From Haplomitrium mnioides (lineage: Eukaryota > Marchantiophyta > Haplomitriopsida > Calobryales), in contig JBNGIS010038673.1 of NCBI GenBank assembly GCA_049999725.1, positions 1 through 35,994 of the forward strand: a DNA stretch of 35,994 nt, in the 5' to 3' direction. Positions 1 through 11,580 of this stretch are shown here, piece by piece. Position numbers and translations under genes: made by a program. Position 1 is the first letter of the stretch; each line of letters starts with the position of its first letter. The notes under the pieces are model-generated. The model ran no database searches. It saw nothing but the letters and a program-made list of their open reading frames with translations, and had not been told where the DNA came from.

Positions 1-1514
1 TTAAGAAGTAAGTCCTAATATCGAGTTAGTGAAAGGGACCAATGGGAGCAAAGGAAAATTTACAAGGAAGAAGAAGGTCCACGTCGAATCAATTGAAGGT
101 GAAGTGATGATTGGTTGCAGTTTTGGTACCAAGGTGACGATTGAGGAAAATGGCCTCGAAGAATGAAGTTTGATGGCAAAACAAAGATTTATATGAGTTA
201 TGGTGTAAAACGAGGGAGAGGAACTGCAACGTTCGGAAAGATCAAAACAACCTCCTCTGAAATTAAAGAAGGAAAGGTTGAAAGTTAGGATAAGAACTAA
301 TGTGAGTAGTTCATTCTTATTGCGAGCAAACCGAGTGTAGATTAGTTAGATGTGTTATTTAGTTTAAGAACCACCTATGAGTGGTTAGTTCTTATTAAGA
401 GCATAGGGAGAAAAAGTTAGTCTCTCAAGGCAGATGTAAAATATTTAGAGTCTTGATTTGGCCGTTAGTTTTAGGATAACAGAGCACAGGGTATAAACTT
501 CATGGTGAGCCCTTGTTCTATGGTTAGTCTCATTGTACATATGTGCTTCAAGAAATATATAGAGAATTCTTATCTATGAGGTCCCCTCCTCAAGTTATTG
601 ATTGCATATTCAGAAGGAGCAGTTTGAGGAAGGAACAAGGATTTGCAATTAGAGTTGGTTGGTGAATGTTCTGCAGGTTTTCAATTGAAGAAGGCAGTCA
701 AGTAGCATTAGAGGAGTGCATGTCAGGAGTTGTCTGAGTGTGTCCCGTTGGTGGACTTGGGTTCTGAGCTCCAGATTGTGGTCTGTGGGAGGTTTAGTGA
801 CAAAATCAATTCTGCTTTAAGTTCTGTTCTGTTCTATATGTGTTAATTCTTAAGGAGAAAACCTTCTGTGGTCAATCAGTTAGTGGATACTGGTTGGTGG
901 GTTGCATTAGAGCAAGGAGTGTTCAGTATTATGTGTGCCTATGGAATAGATGGTCATTTCAACAAGCAAACAGAGTAGTGGGTGGTTGGAGGAACAGCGA
1001 GTGGATGTGAGATCAGGAGGGTTGTTCTATAGCTGAGTTCTCAGCATCAAGCTCTGGGGTACATTGGGTTGGAGTGGCTTGAGTATCCAGTTTGAGGGAA
1101 GTCAGGTGGTGTAATGAAGGTAGGCACTGGAGTGTCGGTTTGAGATATCCTTGCAAGTTGGGTAACTGGTTGCTTGTGAACATCTCTGAGTCAGCTCAAG
1201 TTTAAATTCAGCCTGTACATCAGCTTTCTTGTCCTAGAAGTGTCAGTCATACAGTTTGAGTAACTCTTGGCTGTTGTTCTGTGTTAGTGAGTGGTTGGAA
1301 GTATTTTTGTGTGTGATTTGTGGAGGAAAAGGGTTGTCAAGCCTAGAGTGGAGAGCGGTCCATCTCTGAACTAATAGAGTGCAGTTTCAGAACTCTCTAA
1401 AGAATCTGGAAAGTCGGTAAAAGTGGTTTAAGAGCGAATTTCTATATAGATCTTGCGTGGTTCGATCCTTGGTTGTTCTTTTCGGGGTTGGAGTGCTACT
1501 GCTATGCTACGACA
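1..1514 (+). mobile_element. LTR of Ty3 element A, 3' part
   Basis: This stretch aligns along its whole length with the reverse complement of 3861 to about 5350. Anchors include the shared blocks at 351-410 versus 5000-5065 and 1321-1514 versus 3861-4065. The copy ends at 1514 in ctacgaca, which matches the ctacaaca end of LTR B. The left end lies outside the window; if it is as long as LTR B, about 1.2 kb is missing. Directly to its right is minus-strand gag of element B, with no PBS, so this is the 3' end of an LTR inserted into gag. Divergence from LTR B is clear, with many substitutions and small indels. No coding sequence is seen. Confidence 0.8.
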
Positions 1515-3641
1515 TGGTGGCTCTGCATACTTTACCATCATCTTTGTCGCAGTAGGAGTTGGACATTCTGCTTCTGTATGTCCGGACTTCTTACAATTCC
1601 CGCACAATGGTACATATCCCACTGGCCTCCTTGCATGGGGACAGACATTAGCGTAATGATCCGATGCTCCACAGTTATAACATGCTGTAAACCTCCTACC
1701 AGCCTGTACTAGTACTAACTGAGTTTTTGGTACCGCCACTGGCACCATCGTCAACTGAATTGTTGGAACATACGACGTTCCAGGCACTTGTTGATATTGG
1801 ACCCTTTCCATTGGTCTTCCTCTACCTTGGGCTACTGCATACACAAGGTATTGTACTAACCTAGGATCAATCATTTGGGGTTCTTCCTCAACCCAATACG
1901 GCGCTTGTACATACATCACAGTAGGTGGAGGATACTTACATTCTTGTTCCATATGACCCTCTCTCTTACATCAGGTACACCAAACATTACTTTTGAAAGG
2001 AGTTGTGGACCTTCTTTTTCTGGAGCTAGCAGCTTGCTTAGTCACCATCTGCTCCACCTTCTTTGTCAACTCGTTCATGTCCTTCTTACCCAGTCTATAC
2101 TCTTCTTTCTTCGATCTTGATTTCTTCCTTTCATCCTCTAAGTTTGAAGAAGATGACGATTCCTCTTCTTCAGATGAACTTGATTCCTCATCTGAATCTA
2201 AACTAGTGCTTCCTTGCACTTTCTTAGACTTCTTATTTTTCTTTTTCTTACTCTTCTTTTTCTTTTTCTTGCTTTCCTCTTCGCTGCTACTGGACTGAGA
2301 ATCTTTCAACTTCTCTCCTAGTTCTGTAGTCTCATACGTCTCCAAGGCTCTAATAGCTTCCTCCAGAGTAGTAGCCCTTGATTGCTGTACATATCGTCCT
2401 TCATTCTTTGACAAACCCTTCAGATACCACTCCAAGTCCACCATAGGGCTGTTCACAATGCCCAACTTTTGCTACATTGTCTTGAATCTTTGAGAGTAGT
2501 TCCTTACTGCTTCATTTTTCTTTTTCTTTTTCTTGATCGAGGTCACCTTGGTTAAAATCCTCGTTGAATATGCTGCCCCTTTGAACTCTATCACAAGGGC
2601 TGTCCTCAGATCTGCCCATGTACCAAAAACTGCTCCCATATTGTTATACCATTCTCTTGCTTTATCGAAAAATAGAGCATCAACTAGTCTCAACCGATCT
2701 GCATCTGAATCTTCCTGATTAGCCTTGCTAATGCCTTTAAACCTTTTCACCCATGTGTCCACATTGTCTTTGAATCTCTCTTTGAAGATTTGGTATTTCA
2801 GCTTCGTTCGGTAACCTCCTACAAGAGCTTATTGTGCCATAGCTGATACTGCAGGAAACAGTAAATACCACTCCAGTATTGACAAACCCTTCAGATACCA
2901 CTCCAAGTCCACCATAGGGTTGTTCACAATGCCCAACTTCTGCTGCATTGTCTTGAATCTTTGAGAGTAGTTCCTTACTGCTTCCTTTTTCTTTTTCTTT
3001 TTCTTGATCGAGGTCACATTGGTTAAAATCCTCGTTGAATATGCTGCCCCTCTGAACTCTGTCACAAGGGCTGTCCTCAGATCTGCCCATGTACCAAAAA
3101 CTGCTCCCATATTGTCATACCATTCTCTTGCCTTACCGAAAAATAGAGCATCAACCAGTCTCAACCGATCTGCATCTGAATCTTCCTGATTAGCTTTGCT
3201 AATGCCTTTAAACCTTTTCACCCATGTGTCCACATTGTCTTTGGATCTCCCTTTGAAGATCTGGTATTTCAGCTTCGTTCGATAACCTCCTACAAGAGCT
3301 TATTGTGTCATAGCTGATATTGCAGGAAACAGAGTCACAGATGTCACCCCTATTCTCAAAACAACGCTAGGTTGTGAAGCTCCACTACCTTTAATACTAA
3401 CAGGTGCGGCTGAATTCCTAGAAGAAGAAGAAGAAGAAGTAGAAGTAGAAAAAGGTAGATTTAACTTTGGGAATGATGTTAACCCAACAATTCCTCCAAG
3501 AGCAGTAATATCTATCCACTGAAACTGAGCTAATGGTGATTGAGGCCCACAAAGTTGAGCCCCCCTCTCTGTAGGTTCCTTTTCGCTACCCGCAGCTTTC
3601 ACTTCTTTAGACTTCAATTTAGACTCCTCATGTCTCTCCAT
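1515..3641 (-). pseudogene. Ty3 gag of element B, stops in frame, cut short by LTR A
   Basis: One minus-strand frame runs from the ATG at 3641 into the LTR A junction. It is broken by stops at 3302-3300, 2831-2829, 2474-2472 and 1970-1968. Gag coats the RNA genome and forms the virus-like particle. In order there is a charged N-terminus with a Ser-rich patch, a capsid-like segment containing DTWVKRFKGISK (present twice through an internal duplication), a Lys/Ser/Glu-rich linker, and three CCHC zinc knuckles. The first knuckle has a stop between its two leading cysteines (about 1980-1940). The others read CYNCGASDHYANVC and CGNCKKSGHTEAEC. Protease and pol should follow to the left of LTR A, outside the window. 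The family assignment is firm; the exact lineage is not. Confidence 0.85.
2410..3333 (-). repeat. Direct duplication inside gag, 2 x about 453 bp
   Basis: Segments 2410-2862 and 2881-3333 are near-identical, differing by scattered single bases, and are separated by about 18 bp of filler. The offset is 471 bp, which is 157 codons, so the duplication keeps the reading frame. The second copy repeats the capsid block and its Lys-rich run (tttctttttctttttcttg on the plus strand). The filler contains taccactcca, which also occurs just inside the unit and may mark microhomology at the join. Confidence 0.9.
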
Positions 3642-3830
3642 TCTTTCTTCTCTCTCTTTTCTCTGTCTCTCTTTATCCTCTTCTAAGATTTCACGAATTC
3701 ACATCTTCTTTTGATAACTTCCAAAAAAAAAAAAAAAACTTTCACAACAGAATGTTAAGATGGTAAAACATGTTCCCAACATTACTGATAATGCTATACA
3801 CACTTCTAAGAGCAAATATTAGAAATTAGA

Positions 3831-3848
3831 TCTCCGGCAACGGCGCCA
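3831..3848 (-). promoter_or_regulatory. Primer-binding site of element B
   Basis: Read on the minus strand it is TGGCGCCGTTGCCGGAGA. It lies 12 bases downstream of the LTR B end and upstream of gag. This is the classic plant Ty3 PBS type complementary to a tRNA 3' end, often assigned to tRNA-Asp in Athila-like elements, with one apparent mismatch near its end. Confidence 0.85.
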
Positions 3849-3860
3849 AGAAATCACACA

Positions 3861-6556
3861 TGTTGTAGCATAGAAGGGGCCCTCCAATTCCGAAAAGAAC
3901 AACCCGAGATCAAACCACGCAAGATCTATATAGAAATCTGCTCTTAATTCACTTTTACCAACTTTCTAGATTCTTTAAAGAGTTTTGAAACTGCACTCTA
4001 TCAGTTCAGAGATGGACCTCTCTCCACTCTGGGTCTGACAACCTTTTCTCTACAAAACCAAACATACAAACCACTTCTACTACTCAATATAATAGAACAA
4101 AAGCTAAGAATTACTCAAACTGTATGACTGACATTTCTAGGACAAGAAAGCTGTTGTACATGCTAATTTTAAACTTGAGTTGAATCAAAGAAATTCCCAA
4201 GCAACCAATTACCCAATTTTCTTGAGACGTTCAAACCAACACTCGTGTGCTTACCTTCATTACAACACCTCACTTCCCTCAAACTAAATACTCAAGCCAC
4301 TCCAACCCAATATATCCCTGAGCTTGATGCTGAAAACTTAGCTATGGAACGACCCTCTTGATCTTACATCCACTTGTTGTTCCTCCAACCACCTACTACT
4401 CTGTTTGTTTGTGAAATGCTCACCTATTCCTTAGACACACACAAATTTTGAGCACTCCTTGCTAACTGCAACCCACCAACCAGAATCCACTAACTGGAGA
4501 ATCACAGAAGGTTCTCTCCTTAAGAATTTAACAAATATAAAATAGAACAGAACTTAAAGCAGAATTGATTTGCCANNNNNNNNNNNNNNNNNNNNNNNNN
4601 NNNNNNNNNNNNNNNNNNNNNNNNNNNNNNNNNNNNNNNNNNNNNNNNNNNNNNNNNNNNNNNNNNNNNNNNNNNACCCCATAACATGCACTTCTTTAAT
4701 GTAATCTGACTAATTTCTTCAATTGCAAACCTGCAAACATCCACCAACCAAATCTAACTCCAAATCCTTATTCCTTCATCAAACTGCTCTTCATGAATCT
4801 GCAATCAACAACATGAGCAGGGGACCTCAGAGACACGAATCTCATAATTTTTACTTGAAGCACACTTGTACAATGAGACAACCAGCAGAACAGGAACTCA
4901 CCAACAGGCTTGTACCCCATGTACTGCTCGACTGACAATAATAGTCATTCTAATTCCAAATCAACTAACTTACTTCCCTACACGCTAATTTTTTCATACT
5001 AAGTTTCCAATAAGAACTAACAACTCACAGTGTGTTCTTAAGCTAAATAACTTGCTTTCACTAATTGACACGCACTTCGCTCGCCAAAAGAACGAATTAC
5101 TAGCAATTGTTCTTAAGCTAATTTTTGAACTTTCACTAACTCTTATGTTTCCTCTCTCTTTAATTTCAAACTTTTCGAATTCCTCCAAGTAGTTGTTTCG
5201 CCCTTTTGAACTTTCGAACTTTCAGTTCGACTTCCACACCAATTTGCCATTCAAACTCTCTCCTCGCTTGCCTTTTTGCAATAATCCTTATCACGCAAAA
5301 CACCGATAAGTCACCGTTTCATTCATCATCGTTTTGCTTCATCGCTATTTCGCCAATCATCCTTCCCGTCAAATGCCTCGGAACGTAACCTTCCTAATTA
5401 GAGCTCCCCACTTCAGAACCCCACACAGAACCAATTTACCCGGGGACTCCACTTCGGATCCCCACACGGACACTCGATAGAACCCCCTTAACCGAGGTAT
5501 CCTACCACGGAAAACAGAACGGAAACCCCTTAACTGGGGTTCTCCACTTAGGAAGGCAAAGTTCCGACGCCTTCTTCGGACCACAGACTCTTCTTGGACC
5601 CTCCTTCTGCTCGCTTTCAAATCATTCTCATTCTCTTAAAAATTTTAATTCCTTCCTGATTGCAACATCTTGTTTGATTTCCACCTCGCCGTAGACTTTC
5701 AATTCAATTCCTTCACAATACAATTTCTCTTTTTGCAACTAATCACTTTCCGTAGGAGCATTTCCACACCAAGCACTCAAGATCCATCCATAGCATCGCA
5801 TCAATTCTCCATAGATCAATTTCCCCAAGCACCTTTGTTCCTCATTAGAGAACTCCGTGCCACATGATCGTTCCTCTTAAACAATTCATTGAACATTCCT
5901 TCTCAAGAATTCGCTTTGCAGATTTATTCCTTAAATTTTATCACAACATTCGATTTCTTCATAAGCCTTCAACACAAATCAATCCTACCTTACATTCCAT
6001 GGCATTCCTCAGACCAGAACACCCGTATCAAACTTCCGCGCAACATAATGCTTTCTCAAATTCTCCAACGCTAGGCCGATTGTTCACTTTCTTCAATTAG
6101 TATAGAGATTCTCGGACATGACTTCTTCGCAGGAGGGCTTTCATATTGGAGGATCTCCAATGCATCTGCTTTGACTCAACGGAATCATTCACTACAATCG
6201 ATTCCTTCTTAGCCCATAATTAGTTCAAAGCCGATTCAATTTCTCCACATAGATTAATTCTTCACATAGATTTTCTTCGCCTCAAATTCCTCATTAGCAT
6301 CACAGTCAATTGTTCATTGCAGATCGCCTCTTCCTCCTAGGTGGTCACAGCAGAGACTCGCCATTTATCCCATAAGTCTTCTCCAATAAACTAGAAGCAC
6401 TATATAACCATTTGACACTAACTTCCTTTCGAGAGGCAGCCCCACATGGGTGTAAGGCCACCGTTTAACTCTTCCTGCTCTTGGACGGACCTAGTTCAGG
6501 GCATTGGCTTCCTTTGACACAATTCCACTAGCTCCTAGGCAAGCCGTCCATCAACA
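3861..6556 (-). mobile_element. 5' LTR of Ty3 element B
   Basis: The inner boundary is tgttgtagcat at 3861. The outer boundary is tccatcaaca at 6556. Together they give TGTTG/CAACA terminal repeats on the minus strand and a length of about 2.7 kb, including 100 unknown bases. It carries the same sequence as LTR A in inverted orientation. The U3-like part (about 5360-5560) holds repeated phrases of the type cttaactggggttctccac, also found on the opposite strand near 33720-34190. The outer boundary is inferred from the terminal repeat and could be off. No protein is supported inside. Confidence 0.7.
4576..4675. other. Assembly gap of 100 N
   Basis: Exactly 100 unknown bases, which is usually a placeholder for a gap of unknown size. 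It falls inside LTR B at the position matching about 790-850 of LTR A, so the true missing sequence is probably short. Confidence 0.98.
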
Positions 6557-6840
6557 CATATAACAGAAATAGATAGATAGGTAGATAGGGGCTGGCTGGC
6601 CCTCAACAATTAGATTAGTTTTACAACACAATTTTTTTTCCTTCACTGAAAAAGACATCAACTTCCTTGTAGATCAGCTTTCTCTCTTTTGCCTACTTCA
6701 TCCCAAAATGTCCTTTGATCCTTACATTTTACAATTTTACACTTATTAGTCAAGAACTTGAAGCTTTACCATTTCTTTCTCACTCCATCGCACAGAAGAG
6801 AAGTCCTTCAAGCCGTTTCTGACCTTTTGTTAGGAACTAT
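6557..6840. other. Unassigned flank with GATA microsatellite
   Basis: Short AT-rich stretch between LTR B and the satellite. It starts with a gatagatagg-type microsatellite (about 6570-6590) and a tggctggc duplication. I see no gene or further mobile-element signal. Confidence 0.6.
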
Positions 6841-7490
6841 GCTCTCACATGTATGTATAGTGTTAATATCATCTCATGTTATGCATGGTCTTTCTATATC
6901 AAAGTTCTTAGTTTGCATTTAATATGTATCTATGTGTTAATCTCATCTTGTAGCATGCATGTCTTTTTCACATCAATGTTTCAAGCTTGCATCAAAAAAG
7001 TATCTAGGCGGCTAATCTCATCTAATCGCATCCATGGTCTTTCTATGTGAAAGTTAGAAGTTTGCATTTAATGTCTATTTATGGTTTCAACCTCATCTCA
7101 TGGGATGTATGCTCTTTCTACATCAAAGTTCCAAGTTTGCATTCATTTGTGTATCTACAGTGTTAATCTCATCTCTTCGCTTCCTTCTTTTTCTACATTA
7201 AAGTTCCTAGTTTGCATTTAATGTGTATCTATGGTGTCGATCTCATCTTGTGGTATGTATACTCTTCTATATCAAAGTCAAGTTTGCATTCAATGTGTAT
7301 CCATGGTGTTAATTTTATCTCATGGCATACATGTTCTTTCTATATAAAAGTTTCAAGTTTTCATTCAATGTGTATTTATTGTGTTCATCTCATCTTTATG
7401 GATGTATGCTCTTTCTAAATCAAAGTTTCAAGTTTGAATTCAATGTGTGTCTATGGTGTTAATCCTTCAAGTTTGCATTCATTAACTTTT
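6841..7490. repeat. Satellite block 1, about 75 bp unit
   Basis: About eight diverged copies of a unit of about 75 bp. Recurring phrases are tctatggtgttaatctcatc, atggcatgcatgctctttct and tatatcaaagtttcaagttt. The block ends at about 7465-7490, where the truncated chromovirus begins. Reading frames inside it reflect the repeat period being a multiple of three and are not genes. Confidence 0.9.
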
Positions 7491-7539
7491 CGAGAAGAAA
7501 AAAGTTATGGGCGATTTCCAATGCCAAAAGCATATGATG

Positions 7540-8260
7540 GGAAGATGGTTTGTAGTGCATCTGAGAACTTTATACTTGATTATGATTAATATTTGGAAGC
7601 TACAAAACCTTAGAGGAGATGGTCAATAAATTCTATTTGTGGCAAGCCAATTGGAAAGAGTTGCAAAAACTTGGTAGAGATATCAAATAGAACAAGAAAA
7701 ATGTGGATTTGTTGCTTCTATTGTTTCTTAGTGTGAGTTCAAAGAAGCAATGATTTCAAGGTTTAGGGTTGTAAATGTTTCAAAAGTAGCAAGAGATCGA
7801 TTGGCCGAATTGAAGCAACTTGGTACTGAGAGAAGCTATGTTACATATTTTCATGATACAATCATGCAAATTCTCTAAATAAGAAAAGAGGAAGCACTAG
7901 ACCGCTTTGTTTAGGGATTGAAGCCTTACACAAGAATGGAAGTTGCAAGGAGAGAGCCTGCTCAATTAGAAGAAGCAATGTGTATGCAGAGCAATATAAC
8001 TCATTTACTTACTACTACAGAAGCTATGTCACGTTCTCAAGTATTCAAACAACATACTCAAAACTTTGCAAGCTCTAATGGAGGTAAAATTTTGACAAAA
8101 ATTCAAGGTACTTTGATCCATCTTGATGGTATGATTGAGAAGTGCTCTTGTAAGAAATTGTTTTTGGGATGTTTGACCCCATTGGTGAAGAAGCCTAAAT
8201 TATTTCATCATACTAATTCAGTGGAGCAAGAGTTCCATGTCTTTGCTGTTTGAATGAAGC
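7540..8260 (+). pseudogene. Chromovirus gag remnant
   Basis: Weak but position-appropriate gag. The segment at 7918-8253 reads KPYTRMEVARREPAQLEEAM, which fits the C-terminal capsid pattern of Ty3 gag (a roving basic motif followed by TLEEAM-like residues). Earlier codons around 7640-7900 look like the preceding capsid helices but have stops. No zinc knuckle is recognised and the protease is not clear. The RT begins shortly downstream. Confidence 0.5.
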
Positions 8261-8319
8261 CCATCATGGACTTGGGCTAGGAGAGAGGAGAAGATGTGCC
8301 TACCTCAATGATAGATGAT

Positions 8320-9640
8320 ATTTTGATGTGTTACCAATTGATCAAGGAATGCCTTTTCCGATTGAGGTGATACCAAGAAGTACTTCTTATAACTGACCTA
8401 TATATCAGTTATCACTACAAAAACTAGAGGAGCTTTGAAAGACATTGATGGATCTTCTTGAGAAGGATTTCATTCAACATAGTACTTTTTTTGGGAGTGC
8501 TCTAATATTCTTTATACCAAAGAAAGGTGGTGGATTTTGTGTTTGTACAGATTATAAAGGATTCAACAATTAAGTAGTGAATAATGTCAATCTTCTACCT
8601 TGTATTGATGATTTGTTGGATCAATTGAGTGGTGCATAATTCTTTTCTAAGTTGGATCTTTGAAGGGGCTATTGGCAAATTCCTATCAAGCTAAGTGATG
8701 TACCAAAAATAACTTTTTGCAAAAGGTATGGGCAATTTGAGTGGAAGGTTAGTACATTTGGCACTACTAATGCTCCGAAAATATACATAGATCAAATACA
8801 TTGAGTTGTTGATGAGTTATTAGATAAGTTAGTATTGGTGTTTTTGGACAATATCCTTATCTTTAGTAAAAGTGAATTTGAGCATTGTGCTCATCTCAAA
8901 GAAGTATTACAAAGACTACGCAATTGGAAGTTTTATTGCAAAAAGTCTTAGTGGGAGTTTCGGAAGTAAGAGGTGACCTACCTAGAGCATAAAGTGTCTA
9001 AAGATGGCATCAAGATGGAGAAAGAGAAAATTAAGGCTATTGTAGAGTAGCCAACACCAAAAGATGCAAAGGATGTTTGAGCTTTCAATGGATTGGAAAG
9101 TTTTTATTGAAGATTCATCCATTATTATGCTCATATTGCTACACTGCTTATAGATCTGCTAGACAAAGAGGCAAAGTTTCAATGGACAACCAAAGAGCAA
9201 TGAGCATTTCAACAACTCAAAGATGTGGTGTCTTCTCGTCCAATTTTACAGCCATATGATGCAAAGGCATGTTGTATAGTTTATTTTGATGCATCTAAGT
9301 TTTTTATTGGAGTAGTGCTACAACAAGTGTTTCAAGATGGACTTCATCCAACTACCTATATGTCACGTTGACTAAATGTGGTGGAGAGAAATCATTCTTC
9401 AAGGGATAGAGAGTAGTTGACAATGGTTTATGCTACCAAGGTTTGAAGACACTATCTTATAGGAAAGCAGATACTTATGCGCACCGATCACAAGCTCTTA
9501 CTGCAGTCAATTCATTTGGAAAAAATGACAAGTCGACATCATTGATAGGAAGATCAGCTATAGCTCTTTGATATCAAGTTAGAGTACAAGCCGGAAATGT
9601 TCCAAACCATTTCTAATGTATTGTCATGAAGACCAGATCA
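8320..9640 (+). pseudogene. Chromovirus reverse transcriptase and RNase H, broken
   Basis: RT copies the element RNA into DNA and RNase H removes the RNA strand. Visible RT landmarks are FIPKKGGGF (about 8510), LPCIDDLLDQLSGA (about 8598), FSKLDL followed by RGYWQI (about 8645), and the active-site region FLDNILIFS at 8841-8867. The expected second catalytic Asp there is Asn (FLDN rather than FxDD), which alone would abolish activity. RNase H is seen in CCIVYFDASKFFIGVVLQQ (about 9268-9325) and MRTDHKLLLQ (about 9478-9508). In-frame stops occur throughout, for example in the tga after FSKLDL. Confidence 0.9.
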
Positions 9641-9769
9641 TTGACTAATAATATTGGAGGTTGCAAATGTTAGTATATTACATCTTGATGAAGCAACCAA
9701 TGATGGCTTTCAACAAAAGTTACAACAAGATGCCTTCTTTAATCTTTTTAATGCACGCTAGTCAAAGAT

Positions 9770-11130
9770 AATGAGCATCATACCTTTTCCATTCAAGATG
9801 GTATTCTCTTTCAAGACCATCAAATATATATTCCACAAGATGATGCACTTTGAATGGCCCGCTTACAAGAAGCGCATGACATTCCAATCTCTGGGCATCT
9901 TAGGGTAGACAAGACTATGGATTTTTTCAACGCACTTGGTGGTGGCCAAACCTAGCTCGAGATGTTCGAGGCTTTATCCGTTCTTGTGAAAGTTGTCAAC
10001 AAAATAAGGCTTCAAATCAAAAACCAATTGGCCTACTTCAACTACTACCAATTCCTACCGCTCGTTGGAAACATGTAAGTTTAGATCTTGTCACTTTGCT
10101 TCCAACCACGCCTCGTGGGTTTACTACTATTGTGGTGTTTGTGGATAAGCTAAGCAAACATATTCATCTAGCACCAACAGTGGATACAGTGGATGCTTCA
10201 CAATTGGCAAATATTTACTTTGATACAATTTTCCATTTCATGGAACGCCAAAGGTGTTAACATCTAATAGAGATCCACGAATCACTGAAAAGTTTTGGCG
10301 AAAGATGTTCACACTTTTAGGCACCAAACTATCTATGTCTACGGCCTATCATCCTCAAATAGGTGGGCAAATTTAACGTGCAAATCACACTCTGGAGGAT
10401 ATGCTTTGAGTGTTTATCAATGTTCATCATACGAATTGGGATTGTTTCTTACCAGCTATGGAGTTTACATAAAACAACTCCAAACAAGCAAGTATTGGAT
10501 TTTCTACTTTCTTTCTCAATTTAGGTCAACATCCTCTTGTTTTATATGGTTTGCTTTCTCCTTCTTCTTCCAATGTTCCAAGTCTTTCTACTTTTTTGTC
10601 TCATTTATCATTCTCTTTGCAAGATGCCCAAAACCATCTTCTTATTGCTTAAAATCAGCAAACAATATGCTGATAAATATTGTTGTGATTTTCTCTTTTG
10701 TTTTAGGTGACAAATTTATGCTTTCTACTCATGATCTTTCTTTGTATTTAGATACTCATGTCCATAAGTTATCTCTAGCTTAGATTGGTCCTTTCTCAAA
10801 TTCTCAAGTTATTTCTCCCGTTGCGTACAAAACTATTCTTTCTCTCTATATAAAGATTCATCTTGTGTTCCATGTCTCTAAACTAAAGCCTTTGTTTCTA
10901 GTCCTTCTTTATTTTCAGACCATGTTCAAATTCCTCCTCTACCTATGGTTCTTGATGATCATGAAGAATATGAGGTGGATCGTATTTTGGCTAAACGAGT
11001 CTTCAAGCATGGGCAACATCCTCAAGTTTAATATAAAGTTTTTTGGAAGGAATATATGCTTCATGATGCTACTTGGAAGCGTATTCAAACCTTGAGAATG
11101 CTCAAAAAGCAATTCGATTATTTGAAATTG
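9770..11130 (+). pseudogene. Chromovirus integrase with C-terminal chromodomain, broken
   Basis: Integrase inserts the DNA copy; a chromodomain steers it to marked chromatin. The HHCC zinc finger is visible as HDIPISGHLRVDKT (from 9875) and CESCQQNK (about 9985). The core is seen in WKHVSLDLVTLLP (catalytic Asp, about 10070) and the TSNRDPRI region after a frameshift (about 10261). A chromodomain follows at about 10960-11125: EYEVDRILAKRVFKHGQHPQ, a stop, then YKVFWKEYMLHDATWKRI. A last helix, ENAQKAIRLFEIA, is in another frame. The chromodomain places the element among chromoviruses. The open frame at 10295-10783 is off-frame relative to the integrase. Confidence 0.85.
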
Positions 11131-11172
11131 CCAGTCATAACGAGTACGTCATTGATTAGAAGGCAAGGATTA

Positions 11173-11580
11173 TGTAGTAGCACAAGCCTGATGTTGTGCT
11201 ATTTATAAGAAAATAGAGAGGAGTGAAGGAAGTGGTAGAGGGTCACTTTTAGGGTTGAAGTCATTTTAGTGTTCCTTGCTTTTAAAGTTACTTTAAGTGA
11301 AGTGGTACATTAGGACTTTTAGGATTGAAATTAGAAGTGACTTGTAAGTGATCACCTTTAGCATTGAAATTGCAAGTGACTTGCAAGTGAAAGAAGGGGA
11401 TGACACCTTCTTCTCTTGTATAAATAGAAGGGCTTCATAGCCCCACTCATCATTCTAAAGTTCCTCTCGAATCACTTGGGTTCTTTGGTTGCTTGCTTTC
11501 TTGGCATTTGGTTGAAGAACTGTATTAAAGTTCACTATGAGTTCTTACTCATTTGGATTTCTTCTTTGAGTTCTTTTACA
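11173..11580 (+). mobile_element. 3' LTR of the chromovirus
   Basis: It starts at tgtagtagca (11173), just after the chromodomain frame, and ends in ttttaca at 11580, where satellite resumes. This gives TGTA/TACA ends and 408 bp. A TATA-type promoter, tataaatag, lies at 11419-11427, well placed for LTR transcription. The start is inferred because no 5' LTR exists for comparison. Confidence 0.6.
11419..11427 (+). promoter_or_regulatory. TATA box in chromovirus LTR
   Basis: The sequence tataaatag lies about 155 bases before the LTR end, the normal place for the U3 promoter of a short plant LTR. Confidence 0.55.

Larger units (their letters stand above)
7491..11580 (+). mobile_element. Chromovirus-type Ty3 element, 5' truncated
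   Basis: Degenerate gag, RT, RNase H, integrase, chromodomain and a 3' LTR follow in the standard Ty3 order. It sits inside the 75 bp satellite, which resumes at 11581. No 5' LTR or PBS is visible: satellite passes directly into a gag-like region, so the left end was lost. Many stops and frameshifts show it is long dead. Confidence 0.85.

Noticed and set aside
10295-10783. 162-codon plus-strand open frame
   Set aside because: It runs through the integrase region in the wrong frame; integrase motifs are readable in neighbouring frames.
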